NCBI GenBank assembly: GCA_003326205.1
Contig: LWTK01000011.1
Coordinates: 62,001 to 126,000, forward strand
Source: Nostoc sp. ATCC 43529
GTDB lineage: Bacteria > Cyanobacteriota > Cyanobacteriia > Cyanobacteriales > Nostocaceae
Reading direction: 5' to 3'
DNA length: 64,000 bases
Positions 1-8,153 of the stretch are shown here, piece after piece. A model generated the notes under the pieces. It made no database searches, was not told the origin of the DNA, and was given only the letters and a program-made list of their open reading frames with translations. The position numbers and the translations under genes were made by a program. Positions within the stretch are counted from its first letter, which is position 1; each line of letters starts with the position of its first letter.

Positions 1-1
1 T

Positions 2-2038
2 TCTGGACATGGTATTAAGGATGACAGCGGTCATTTGTACTTTGCAACTCGCACAACAAAGAAAAACTCAAAGGGAGAATTAATACGGTCAACTGCTGTC
101 CCTGCAAACTTTATTCATGAAGTAATGAAACGTAGCCGTGCTAAGAGGCAGATAATCATACTCGACTGCTGTTTTAGTGGAGCCTTTGATCCAATTCTAT
201 CTGCTAAGAATGACAATTCCGTTGATTTACAAGGACAACTAGGTTCAGAAGGACGAGTAGTTCTGACATCTTCCAGCTCTACTGAGTATTCTTTTGAACA
301 GCAGAATTCAGAACTATCTGTATACACAAATTATTTAGTAGAAGGTATAGAAACGGGAGCAGGCGATCTTAATAATGATGGACAAGTATCAATATTAGAG
401 CTTCATGAGTATGCTACTAGCAAAATACAAGAAGTTATTCCTAATATGACTCCTAAAATCATTGTCTTAAGAGATAAGGGCTTTGAAATTATATTAGCGA
501 AAGCAAAATCTATGCCTGTTCCAGTTTTAGAAAAAATTCAGTCCAAAATTCATATAGGAGAAATTAAATTAGAAGATTCTAAAAATACAAGTAATACTAG
601 ATATTATAATCCTATCCCAAGCTTATTAGAACCTTTTGAATCTTTTATTAGTAGATTAGCTGAACGATTAGGAGAATATTCTGTTAAATATTTATTTAGC
701 CACACTGAAGATAAAGTAGCCACAGTTCAAAGCTATATTCTTGAAGTTATTAGGCAAACTTCAGACGCAGACTTAGTGTTTTTAATACATCGCACCAAAA
801 ATCAAAATAGTTGGGCTGTAAAAGCACAAAGCAATTTCAGCCAGATTATTGATGATAATGTTTATGCAGATATTCTAAAACACAAAATTCTTTCTAATAT
901 TCCAATTAGTTCTATCTTTAATGTCGATCATAAAGGAATTTATAGAATTCATTATGATGAACGAGAATCAGTATCTAAAGCTTTTATATTGATCCCTTTA
1001 GATACTTTAGATAATGAATTTATATTAGTTTGTGGGTTACTGAAAGATTCTTATTTACTTAGTGATGCTTACTGTACAATCATATCAACTTTCTATATAT
1101 CTAGCCAGGAATTATATCTACATCCTTCAAGAGTTGAAGCAGCAATTCTTGATAATTTAAAGAAAAGTTATGGTTTTGTTCCCTTTTCTTTCTATGAAAA
1201 AAGGTTTAATCTTTTTTGTGCTCGTCTATCCAAAATTATTATATATTTTGAACCTATTCTTGATTTAGATACATTTTCAATTAGTGGTTGGGAAGCTCTT
1301 GCTCGTGATCCAGATAGCTTGACGGCTCCTGTTGATCTATTCTATGCTGCTGAACTATGGGGACGTAAATTTACAATAGAGTTAGACCAAGTTCTTCTTA
1401 ATCTTGCAGCTAATAGCTATAGACAAGCATTGATTCAAGCAAAACAAAGTAGATCTCATGAAATACTTCCTCTATCAGTGAATGTATATCCAGAGTCTCT
1501 AATGCGAACAGCCTATTTTAAAACTGTTCGTGAAATTGTTAAAGAAGGAATAAGCAATCAGATTCCAGCTAGAAAACTAATTTTAGAAATTTCTGAAAAA
1601 GCTGATTTGCCAATGTATCAGGATGGAGTTAAGCTTAAATCTCCTTTAGATACATTTAGAATTATATTGGCTAAATATGTTCAGGAACTAAAAATCAAAT
1701 TTGGCATTGATGATTTTGGAGTTGGTTATGCGTCAGTTTCTCGATTAGCAGGACTTAATCCACCTTATATAAAAATTGACCGTGAAATTCTGTATCATCA
1801 AACAGTTGATGTTATTATTCAATTTGTTCAACAAATAGTTTCAATAACTAATCCATTAAATCCAGCAAGTATAATTGTTGAAGGATTAGATGAAAATTCA
1901 CCAGTTACACTAAATCAACTGAAAAATCTAAATATTAGTTATGTACAAGGTCATATAATTGGAAAAGCAGAACCTACAATTTACCGATTATCTCAAGAAA
2001 AAAGTGATTTTTTAAGAAGGCAGATATTAGGAGAATAA
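2..2038 (+). CDS. Caspase-like (C14) protease fused to EAL c-di-GMP phosphodiesterase, 5' truncated
   Basis: The frame is open from the left edge, so the N-terminus is missing; a TTG at 35 is only an internal codon. The first visible residues, SGHG, are the catalytic-histidine motif of caspase/metacaspase peptidases, and DCCFSGAF (about 175-190) carries the catalytic cysteine. An EF-hand-like loop follows (365-400). Codons from about 680 to 1130 look like a GAF-type or other sensory domain, which is a weak call. From about 1245 to the end is an EAL domain: EALAR, an Asn in SVNVYP, LEISE, DDFGVG, IKID, VEGLD and VQG are all present, so phosphodiesterase activity looks possible. I infer a cytosolic signalling protein that couples proteolysis to c-di-GMP. 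No membrane segment is visible in the part seen. The family calls are firm; the biological role is unknown. Confidence 0.85.
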   Translation, partial: SGHGIKDDSGHLYFATRTTKKNSKGELIRSTAVPANFIHEVMKRSRAKRQIIILDCCFSGAFDPILSAKNDNSVDLQGQLGSEGRVVLTSSSSTEYSFEQQNSELSVYTNYLVEGIETGAGDLNNDGQVSILELHEYATSKIQEVIPNMTPKIIVLRDKGFEIILAKAKSMPVPVLEKIQSKIHIGEIKLEDSKNTSNTRYYNPIPSLLEPFESFISRLAERLGEYSVKYLFSHTEDKVATVQSYILEVIRQTSDADLVFLIHRTKNQNSWAVKAQSNFSQIIDDNVYADILKHKILSNIPISSIFNVDHKGIYRIHYDERESVSKAFILIPLDTLDNEFILVCGLLKDSYLLSDAYCTIISTFYISSQELYLHPSRVEAAILDNLKKSYGFVPFSFYEKRFNLFCARLSKIIIYFEPILDLDTFSISGWEALARDPDSLTAPVDLFYAAELWGRKFTIELDQVLLNLAANSYRQALIQAKQSRSHEILPLSVNVYPESLMRTAYFKTVREIVKEGISNQIPARKLILEISEKADLPMYQDGVKLKSPLDTFRIILAKYVQELKIKFGIDDFGVGYASVSRLAGLNPPYIKIDREILYHQTVDVIIQFVQQIVSITNPLNPASIIVEGLDENSPVTLNQLKNLNISYVQGHIIGKAEPTIYRLSQEKSDFLRRQILGE
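365..400 (+). other. EF-hand-like calcium loop inside the caspase-like region
   Basis: The translated loop DLNNDGQVSILE has the canonical spacing of an EF-hand (acidic or Asn residues at 1, 3 and 5, Gly at 6, hydrophobic at 8, Glu at 12). It sits just after the catalytic-cysteine part of the caspase domain. Metacaspases are known to be calcium-stimulated; calcium control here is inferred. Confidence 0.6.
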
Positions 2039-2591
2039 TTTTTAATAATTAAATTTAGAAAATTTATTGCCATAGTAATGGCTTGAAACACTTATGGTAA
2101 CATAGTATTTTTTGATTCACATCAGGCGTAAATTAGTAGCTAAACATCACTATGTATAAGTTGAGCTTAACTTGTATTAACTCCAGCTTGTAGTTCACTT
2201 ACTTAGAGGATAATATTTTGTAACTTATCTTAATAAAACTGGTAAATGGATACAGTACGAAAGCTTTGCTATTTTGCCGGGTTTGTATCTGTTGCTTGAT
2301 TTTGCATAATTGGTATTAGTTGCAGACTTTTTGAGACAACATCAAGCTAGACACATACAGGCTAGAGTAATTTTGAGTAAACTGATTAATAGCTAATTTG
2401 CACGCAAAATGTATTACATATATTACTCGTAGCATTTATTAGCTCAAGATTACCAAAATTTACGTTTTGAAAAAAGTAAGCCCAAACGTGTGTAATATCG
2501 TTAATCTGTAAGTTACCTAGCTGATTACGGGTTTTCTCTTGATTTATCAATGAGCAATAACTAATCACTAATCCCTCTTGACTAAGAACTG
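2039..2591. other. AT-rich intergenic gap without a recognised gene
   Basis: About 550 bases between the caspase-EAL gene and rnc. The only open frame, on the minus strand and running into the rnc start, has no recognisable protein character. No clear promoter, tRNA or terminator was identified. Confidence 0.5.
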
Positions 2592-3311
2592 ATGACCCTA
2601 GTTTATCCACGCCGTCAACGACAACTCGAAAGCTTAGTCAAAAAATTTGGTTTGCCAGCACAAGCACCAATCAAATGGCAACTATTGGACTTAGCGCTAA
2701 CTCATCCTACTGTTTCTGACTCAGCAAATTATGAACAGTTGGAGTTTGTTGGTGATGCGGTGGTACGGCTAGTGTCAGCTGTTGTGTTGTGGGAAAATTA
2801 CCCAGATTGTCCAGTAGGGGATTTTGCGGCAATTCGTTCGGTGTTGGTGAGCGATCGCATTCTCGCCCAATTAGCTAGAGAATATGGTTTAGAGCTATAT
2901 TTGCTAGTTGCTGGCAGTGCTACGGCTGATAAAGTTGGTCAAGAGTCGCGATTGGCTGATGCTTTTGAAGCAGTTCTGGGTGCGCTTTACTTGAGTACTC
3001 ACAATTTAGAATTAATTCGTCCTTGGCTAGATCCCCACTTTCAAAAACTCGCGACAGAAATTCGCCTCGATCCAGCTAGACTTAATTACAAAGCTGCCCT
3101 ACAAGAATGGACGCAGGCACAATTTAAAGTTTTACCAGAGTATCGGGTTGTAGAAGTCAATCAACCACACCGCAATCAAGAACGTTTTGTTGCTGAAGTC
3201 TGGCTACACGGAAACATGCTCGGACAAGGTAAGGGACGCTCGATCAAAACCGCTGAACAAGCCGCAGCTAAAGTAGCTTTTTTAGCAATTGCAAATCAGG
3301 AAAAACCCTGA
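2592..3311 (+). CDS. rnc: Ribonuclease III
   Basis: A 239-residue protein of normal RNase III length. It cuts double-stranded RNA in rRNA and mRNA processing and acts as a cytoplasmic dimer. The signature YEQLEFVGDAVV (near residue 47) supplies one pair of acidic metal ligands, and RLADAFEAVLGALY (near 125) supplies the second. A C-terminal double-stranded-RNA-binding domain occupies roughly residues 162-237, starting NYKAALQEW and ending in the typical KTAEQAAAKVAF helix. The ATG at 2592 gives a complete N-terminal helix. Cyanobacteria often carry more than one RNase III-like gene; this one has both the nuclease and the dsRBD. Confidence 0.93.
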   Translation: MTLVYPRRQRQLESLVKKFGLPAQAPIKWQLLDLALTHPTVSDSANYEQLEFVGDAVVRLVSAVVLWENYPDCPVGDFAAIRSVLVSDRILAQLAREYGLELYLLVAGSATADKVGQESRLADAFEAVLGALYLSTHNLELIRPWLDPHFQKLATEIRLDPARLNYKAALQEWTQAQFKVLPEYRVVEVNQPHRNQERFVAEVWLHGNMLGQGKGRSIKTAEQAAAKVAFLAIANQEKP

Positions 3312-3346
3312 ACTCAAAAGATTGCAATTAAACTAATAATTCAGGT

Positions 3347-3445
3347 GATTGTCATTAGTCGTTAGTCATTAGTCCAAAGTGAATAATCAAGGGACAATGC
3401 CCAATGACTAATGACCAATGACTAATAACTAATGACTAATAAAAA
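3347..3445. repeat. Heptameric short tandem repeats (tcattag / ctaatga), inverted halves
   Basis: The gap between rnc and the oxidoreductase gene holds imperfect copies of a 7-bp unit (tcattag), followed by the reverse complement (ctaatga), so the tract can fold on itself. The array runs right up to the next start codon and leaves no obvious ribosome-binding site. Confidence 0.7.
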
Positions 3446-4660
3446 ATGACAAACCAAATTAAAATCGCTGTTATCGGAGTTGGGCGTTGGGGAGTGCATT
3501 TACTAAGAAATTTTTTAGCACACCCAAAGGTAAATGTTATTGCTGTAGTCGATCCCCATCCAGAAAGACTGGCAGCGGTAAAACAGCAGTTTAGCTTAAA
3601 TGAAGATGTAGTATTAACAACACAATGGCAGGATTTAAAGCAAGTGCCAGGGCTGACAGCAGTGGCGATCGCAACTCCGGCTATCACTCACTATGCTTTA
3701 ATTCAAGACGCTCTGCAACAGGGATACCATGTTTTGGCAGAAAAACCCTTAACTCTCGATCCAGCAGAATGTCGGGAACTTTGCCTGTTAGCAGAGCAGC
3801 GTCATTTAATACTGATGGTTGACCACACCTATTTATTTCACCCAGCAGTTGAGCGGGGGCAAACTGTAGTTCAAGGAGGTAAATTAGGGGATCTGCGCTA
3901 TGGCTACGCCACCCGCACCCATTTAGGCCCTGTGCGCCAAGATGTTGATGCTCTATGGGACTTAGCGATTCACGATATTGCTATTTTTAACACATGGCTG
4001 GGTCAGTCCCCTGTGAAAGTACAGGCAACGGGTACGGTGTGGCTACAGGGAGCAGTGGGGGAAGACGCGGAGAGTGGGAGAGGCGGGGACACGGAGAAAT
4101 TACTCTTGGCATCCCCCTACCCTTCGGGAACGCTTTCAGCGAACGGGTTCGGAAGTTTGGACTCGACGGGAACCGCCAAGACTCCAACTTCCTCACCGCG
4201 TCCCCGCGTCCCCGTGTCTCCGTCCCAAGGACTAGCTGACTTAGTATGGCTAACACTGACATACCCAGATAACTTTCAAGCTTATATTCACTTGTGCTGG
4301 CTGAATCCCGATAAGCAGCGACGATTGGGGATTGTAGGCAGCCTTGGCAGTTTAATTTTTGATGAAATGTCGCGATCTTCGCCTCTAACCTTGCTACATG
4401 GGGAGTTTGAACAACAGGGCAACCAATTTATTCCTGTAAATCAAAGTCAGGTGATGCTGGAATTAGAACCAGGAGAACCATTACAGCGGGTTTGCTCCTG
4501 CTTTGTTGTCTCTATTCTTGACAATACTCCTCCAAAGGTTTCCTCTGGCTGGGTCGGCACACAGTTAGTAGAAATTCTTGCTGCTCTAACAGTATCTCTT
4601 AAAGAAGGCGGCAAACCTGTTTTTCTTAATGAATGCTCGACTAACGTCCCGTTACGCTAA
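3446..4660 (+). CDS. Gfo/Idh/MocA family oxidoreductase with a repeat-derived insertion
   Basis: The N-terminus IAVIGVGRWGVHLLRNF is a Rossmann fold for NAD(P), followed by VIAVVDPHPER, AVAIATPAITHY and the AEKPL motif near residue 100 that is typical of the family. The substrate is probably a sugar or sugar nucleotide but cannot be assigned. Residues about 205-262 (4060-4230) are unlike the rest: low-complexity, rich in Pro, Ser and Gly, and encoded by DNA resembling dispersed intergenic repeats. The insertion keeps the frame, and the family sequence resumes at LADLVWLTLTYPDN. Tandem repeats cover the upstream region, so the ATG was chosen because the Rossmann strand begins just after it. 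Confidence 0.85.
   Translation: MTNQIKIAVIGVGRWGVHLLRNFLAHPKVNVIAVVDPHPERLAAVKQQFSLNEDVVLTTQWQDLKQVPGLTAVAIATPAITHYALIQDALQQGYHVLAEKPLTLDPAECRELCLLAEQRHLILMVDHTYLFHPAVERGQTVVQGGKLGDLRYGYATRTHLGPVRQDVDALWDLAIHDIAIFNTWLGQSPVKVQATGTVWLQGAVGEDAESGRGGDTEKLLLASPYPSGTLSANGFGSLDSTGTAKTPTSSPRPRVPVSPSQGLADLVWLTLTYPDNFQAYIHLCWLNPDKQRRLGIVGSLGSLIFDEMSRSSPLTLLHGEFEQQGNQFIPVNQSQVMLELEPGEPLQRVCSCFVVSILDNTPPKVSSGWVGTQLVEILAALTVSLKEGGKPVFLNECSTNVPLR
4060..4230. repeat. Dispersed repeat inserted in frame inside the oxidoreductase gene
   Basis: A GC-rich block with imperfect inverted ends: the left arm contains ggggacacggag, and the right arm contains the related complement around gtccccgtgtctccgt. The centre (about 4120-4185) carries a 'cccttcgggaacgctttcagcgaa'-like core of the kind seen in Nostoc-type dispersed repeats, though no second full copy of it is in this window. 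It is read through in frame by the host gene. Confidence 0.6.
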
Positions 4661-4778
4661 TACCAGCAAGTGGCATGAAACAAATCCAAAATCGGACTTG
4701 TGCTGAGGGCAGCCGAAGGAAGTTGAAGTAGAGAAATCGAGGTAAGCCGAAGTCTAAAATCTAAAATCCAAAATTGTC

Positions 4779-6905
4779 TTACCTTTGAGAAGTCCCATTT
4801 GCATAAACCCCTCCTTTTGGAAGACTTAGCAAAATAGTTTGCTGGGGCGAAAGACTAATTTGATAAATCTCCTTACCAGGTAGCTGCTGAAGGTTCGGTG
4901 AGTTATTTTTGTCTACCCCTACTTTTTCAGATTTTTTGCTCCCCACAGCCACAGTTCTTCCAGACTCCTGTGGACTAGGCTGACGGCTTACTTTTACGCC
5001 CTCGTTGCCAGAGGAGAATCCAAGATCGCCTGCATTTCCCTGTTTATGAGAAATAGGTAACAGAGAAATATCAATCAAAGGTAAGGTAATCTTGACTGTT
5101 GTACCTTGATGAAGTCCCACACTTTCAAGGGTGATGGTACCTCCCATGAGTTCGATTAAGTTTCGTGAAATTGCCAGCCCCAGTCCAGTGCCTTCATACT
5201 GACGTGTGGTTGTGCCATTCACCATTACAAAGGGGCGAAATAATTTGTGCTGTTGAGCCGGATCGATACCTATACCTGTATCTTTAACGATCGCGACTGC
5301 TTGGGATTTACCGTTACTATATTCAAGTTCTGTAGTAATGGTAATGCTTCCAGCGTCAGTGAATTTAGTGGCGTTACCGATAATATTAATTAACACTTGC
5401 TTGAGTTTTGCGGCGTCTGCGTTAATTGGTATCGGCTCGTTACCTAACTCACATTTCAATTGCAAGCCTTTTTTTTGAACATTAACTGATTGTAAATTGA
5501 TGACCTCTAGCAATAATTGTCGCAGGTCAAGTGGTGCTGTGACTACTGAAAGTTTACCTGCTTCAATTTTAGAAATATCGAGTAAATCGTTAATAATTCC
5601 TAGCAAGTGAATTGCTGTTTCATCTGCACGTTTGAGAAACTCTACTTCTTCTTCTCGGTCATCACATAAGCCATCTGCGACCAAGCGAATACAGTTAATA
5701 ATAATATTCAATGGGTTTCTCAATTCGTGGGAAGTTGTAGCCAAAAACTGACTTTTAACTTGGTTGGCGCTTTTTGCTTCTTTCCAAGCGGTTTCTAGTT
5801 CTTCTGCCCCAGCTTTGAGTCGTTGTACCATTTGGTCTAGTGCTTGGGCTAGTTGATCGAATTCTCGGATTTTGAAGTTACGGGGAACTGGCTGTGCAGC
5901 GTGGTGAGAGTGAATATTGAGAGCGTAGTCTCGCAATTCTTCTACAGGACTTGCCAAGTAAGGTGCTAGATATAGGGATGCTAATAAACTTGCACCAATT
6001 AAACCAACTGTTAAAACGATGAGGATGAGTTTGATTTCTTCTAAACCAAAAAGGGCATTATCAACTGTGGTAACAGCTAAGATTATCCATTTTTGCTGGT
6101 GTTGCTGACTGAGTGGATTCGCGATCGCAGTATAGCCGGCAACTAATTCTTGATCCTCAAAAGATAAATTTATTGAATCGTTGCGTCCAGCAATTGCATT
6201 TTTGATTATGCTTTTGAGTTGGGAAGCATTTGGATGCTGTTTGATATTAGTTCCTACCCAACCTGTTAATGGATGCGCCAAAATTGTGCCGTCTTCAGCA
6301 ATCACTACCATAGCGCCTGTGAGCGATCCCGGCCGATTTGTAGTTTTTTGGTAGAGTGCCGATTTAATGCTTAAACTATAAACTAACTTTGTTCGGCCAT
6401 TGGAAACTGGTGCAGATAAGACTAATTGCAGCTGATTTTGGCTGTTTCTTTTACCAGTCATTCCTGACTTTGGCGGAAAGACGGCTTTAACATCAATTCC
6501 GTCACTAGGCAAAGGGTATTTTAAGTCTCCAATTACTTCATCGCCGCAATCGCTGGCAATTATTTTCTGACTGAGGAGTTCTGTTAATTGGACGCACTCA
6601 ATACTTGCTGGAAGTTGTTGCCTGAGCTGCTTGAGAATTTCTTCCTCTTCTATCGGCAAATTTGAGGGAATTACTGTTGTTTTACTTACACTCAGCAAAT
6701 GCGCTTTTAATAGAGCGATGGCATCTACAGTTTTCTCGGCTTTACTAATAGCGCTTTCTGTTAAATTTTGACGGGCAGTTGCCAATAGGCTAGAACGTGC
6801 TTTATTCAAAGCCACAATTTCACCTACAAGTAAAACTGGGACGAATAATAGCAATATTCTCGTTACTAAAATTCGGCGAAAGGATGATTGGCGGGAATTA
6901 GTCAT
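4779..6905 (-). CDS. Membrane sensor histidine kinase (Cache-HAMP-HisKA-HATPase)
   Basis: A 708-residue two-component sensor. A membrane helix lies at about residues 14-32, then an extracytoplasmic Cache-like sensor region to about 290, a second helix (LILIVLTVGLIGASLL), a HAMP linker, and a HisKA domain with the phospho-accepting His in TSHELRNPLNI (near 393). The ATPase domain shows the N box (IGNATKFTD), G1 (VKDTGIGID) and G2 (GTGLGLAIS). The last 90 or so residues are a low-complexity tail. No response regulator lies beside it, so it is an orphan kinase whose ligand cannot be told from sequence. Confidence 0.92.
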   Translation of the reverse strand: MTNSRQSSFRRILVTRILLLFVPVLLVGEIVALNKARSSLLATARQNLTESAISKAEKTVDAIALLKAHLLSVSKTTVIPSNLPIEEEEILKQLRQQLPASIECVQLTELLSQKIIASDCGDEVIGDLKYPLPSDGIDVKAVFPPKSGMTGKRNSQNQLQLVLSAPVSNGRTKLVYSLSIKSALYQKTTNRPGSLTGAMVVIAEDGTILAHPLTGWVGTNIKQHPNASQLKSIIKNAIAGRNDSINLSFEDQELVAGYTAIANPLSQQHQQKWIILAVTTVDNALFGLEEIKLILIVLTVGLIGASLLASLYLAPYLASPVEELRDYALNIHSHHAAQPVPRNFKIREFDQLAQALDQMVQRLKAGAEELETAWKEAKSANQVKSQFLATTSHELRNPLNIIINCIRLVADGLCDDREEEVEFLKRADETAIHLLGIINDLLDISKIEAGKLSVVTAPLDLRQLLLEVINLQSVNVQKKGLQLKCELGNEPIPINADAAKLKQVLINIIGNATKFTDAGSITITTELEYSNGKSQAVAIVKDTGIGIDPAQQHKLFRPFVMVNGTTTRQYEGTGLGLAISRNLIELMGGTITLESVGLHQGTTVKITLPLIDISLLPISHKQGNAGDLGFSSGNEGVKVSRQPSPQESGRTVAVGSKKSEKVGVDKNNSPNLQQLPGKEIYQISLSPQQTILLSLPKGGVYANGTSQR

Positions 6906-7199
6906 CTACTGTCTCACTTTGCATCTGCAAACCGTAAAAGCAAAGATATGCAACTTAGAGCGGTTAAATGAGACATTTGATCATGTTATCATAACTTGAT
7001 TTTCAATGTTTAAAAATAACAAATTGTTATAGTAGAAAAAGAAACGTAGTATACCAAAAGTTATATACGGTGGATTTAAAAACGATTTGTGTTGCATATA
7101 AATACAGTAGTTAAATAGTGAAACAGTAGCTTGTAGGCATGAATTTTTTTTCCACCTACACACTTTAAAGCAAAACACCAAAACTATGAAAGTAATTGA

Positions 7200-8021
7200 A
7201 TGCTGCAACATCGTCCTCATACTACAGTTGTTTTAGCGATGAGTGTAGATGGCAAGATAGCAGATTGTAGGCGTGAGCCTGCTCGGTTTGGTTCAAGGGC
7301 TGATAAAGCACACTTAGAAAAACAAATCGCTGCCTCTGATGCCGTTTTATTCGGTGCTGGTACTTTAGGTGCCTACGGAACAACACTTACCATATCAGAT
7401 CCGAACTTATTGCAACATCGGGCACAAGGGGTTAAACCCCTCCAGCCAATTCATATAGTGATTACACATTCTGGAAACCTCAATCCGGAAATTAGCTTTT
7501 TCAAGCAACCAGTTAAACGTTGGTTACTGACGACAACAGCGGGAGCAGCTTTCTGGAAAAAACGCGAAAATACACTAAGACGGCACTTGCCTCAACTGGA
7601 GAAAGCCGAAAATGGCACTGGTTCGCCAACAGGGTGGCACTTACAACAACTCTCGGAAACACAGCAAAATAGCGTCTCCCAAAGCTCTGCACAGGAGTAT
7701 CCTCCAAAATTTGAGCAGATTCTGGTTTTTGAAACACCAACGGGAGAAATTGACATTTCTACAGCTTTGAAGCATCTAGCCACTCTACATATAACACGCT
7801 TGGTGATTTTGGGTGGCGGTCAACTAGTAGCTTCCCTGCTGGAATTAGATTTAATCGATGAATTATGGTTGACTGTCTGTCCACTGATTTTAGGCGGTAA
7901 TAACGCACCCACACCCGTAGATGGACAAGGATTTTTATCCCATTTAGCTCCCAAATTGCAACTTCTAGAAGTTAATACAGTCGAGCAAGAAGTATTTTTG
8001 CACTATCGCCTGCAACGATGA
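7200..8021 (+). CDS. RibD C-terminal-domain reductase (riboflavin-type pyrimidine reductase/DHFR-like)
   Basis: A 273-residue stand-alone reductase domain. VVLAMSVDGKIA near the N-terminus, FGSRADK, SDAVLFGAGTL, LVILGGGQLVASLL and ELWLTVCPLILGG are hallmarks of the RibD_C/DHFR-like fold, which uses NADPH to reduce a ribosylamino-pyrimidine. There is no N-terminal deaminase domain, so it is either the separate reductase of riboflavin synthesis or a paralogue with another substrate. Residues about 120-165 form a variable insertion. The neighbours are unrelated. Confidence 0.8.
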   Translation: MLQHRPHTTVVLAMSVDGKIADCRREPARFGSRADKAHLEKQIAASDAVLFGAGTLGAYGTTLTISDPNLLQHRAQGVKPLQPIHIVITHSGNLNPEISFFKQPVKRWLLTTTAGAAFWKKRENTLRRHLPQLEKAENGTGSPTGWHLQQLSETQQNSVSQSSAQEYPPKFEQILVFETPTGEIDISTALKHLATLHITRLVILGGGQLVASLLELDLIDELWLTVCPLILGGNNAPTPVDGQGFLSHLAPKLQLLEVNTVEQEVFLHYRLQR

Positions 8022-8062
8022 GCTTTCTTAGATTAGGCTAATTAAGGGATTGGGGACAAATC

Positions 8063-8102
8063 AATTCAAAATTCAAAATTCAAAATTCAAAATTCAAAAA
8101 TT
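8063..8102. repeat. Heptameric tandem repeat (attcaaa)
   Basis: About five direct copies of attcaaa in the gap ahead of the FemAB-like gene. Simple tandem repeat, no coding potential. Confidence 0.75.
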
Positions 8103-8153
8103 AAATAACTTCTAGACGCTGGAAATTGGCGAACTAGAGGAGATTTTCCCCCA

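Noticed and set aside
2386..2610. Minus-strand frame overlapping the rnc start
   Set aside because: No recognisable protein features, and it overlaps the rnc start.
3987..4262. Minus- and plus-strand frames inside the repeat insertion of the oxidoreductase gene
   Set aside because: They are products of GC-rich repeat DNA within a real gene.
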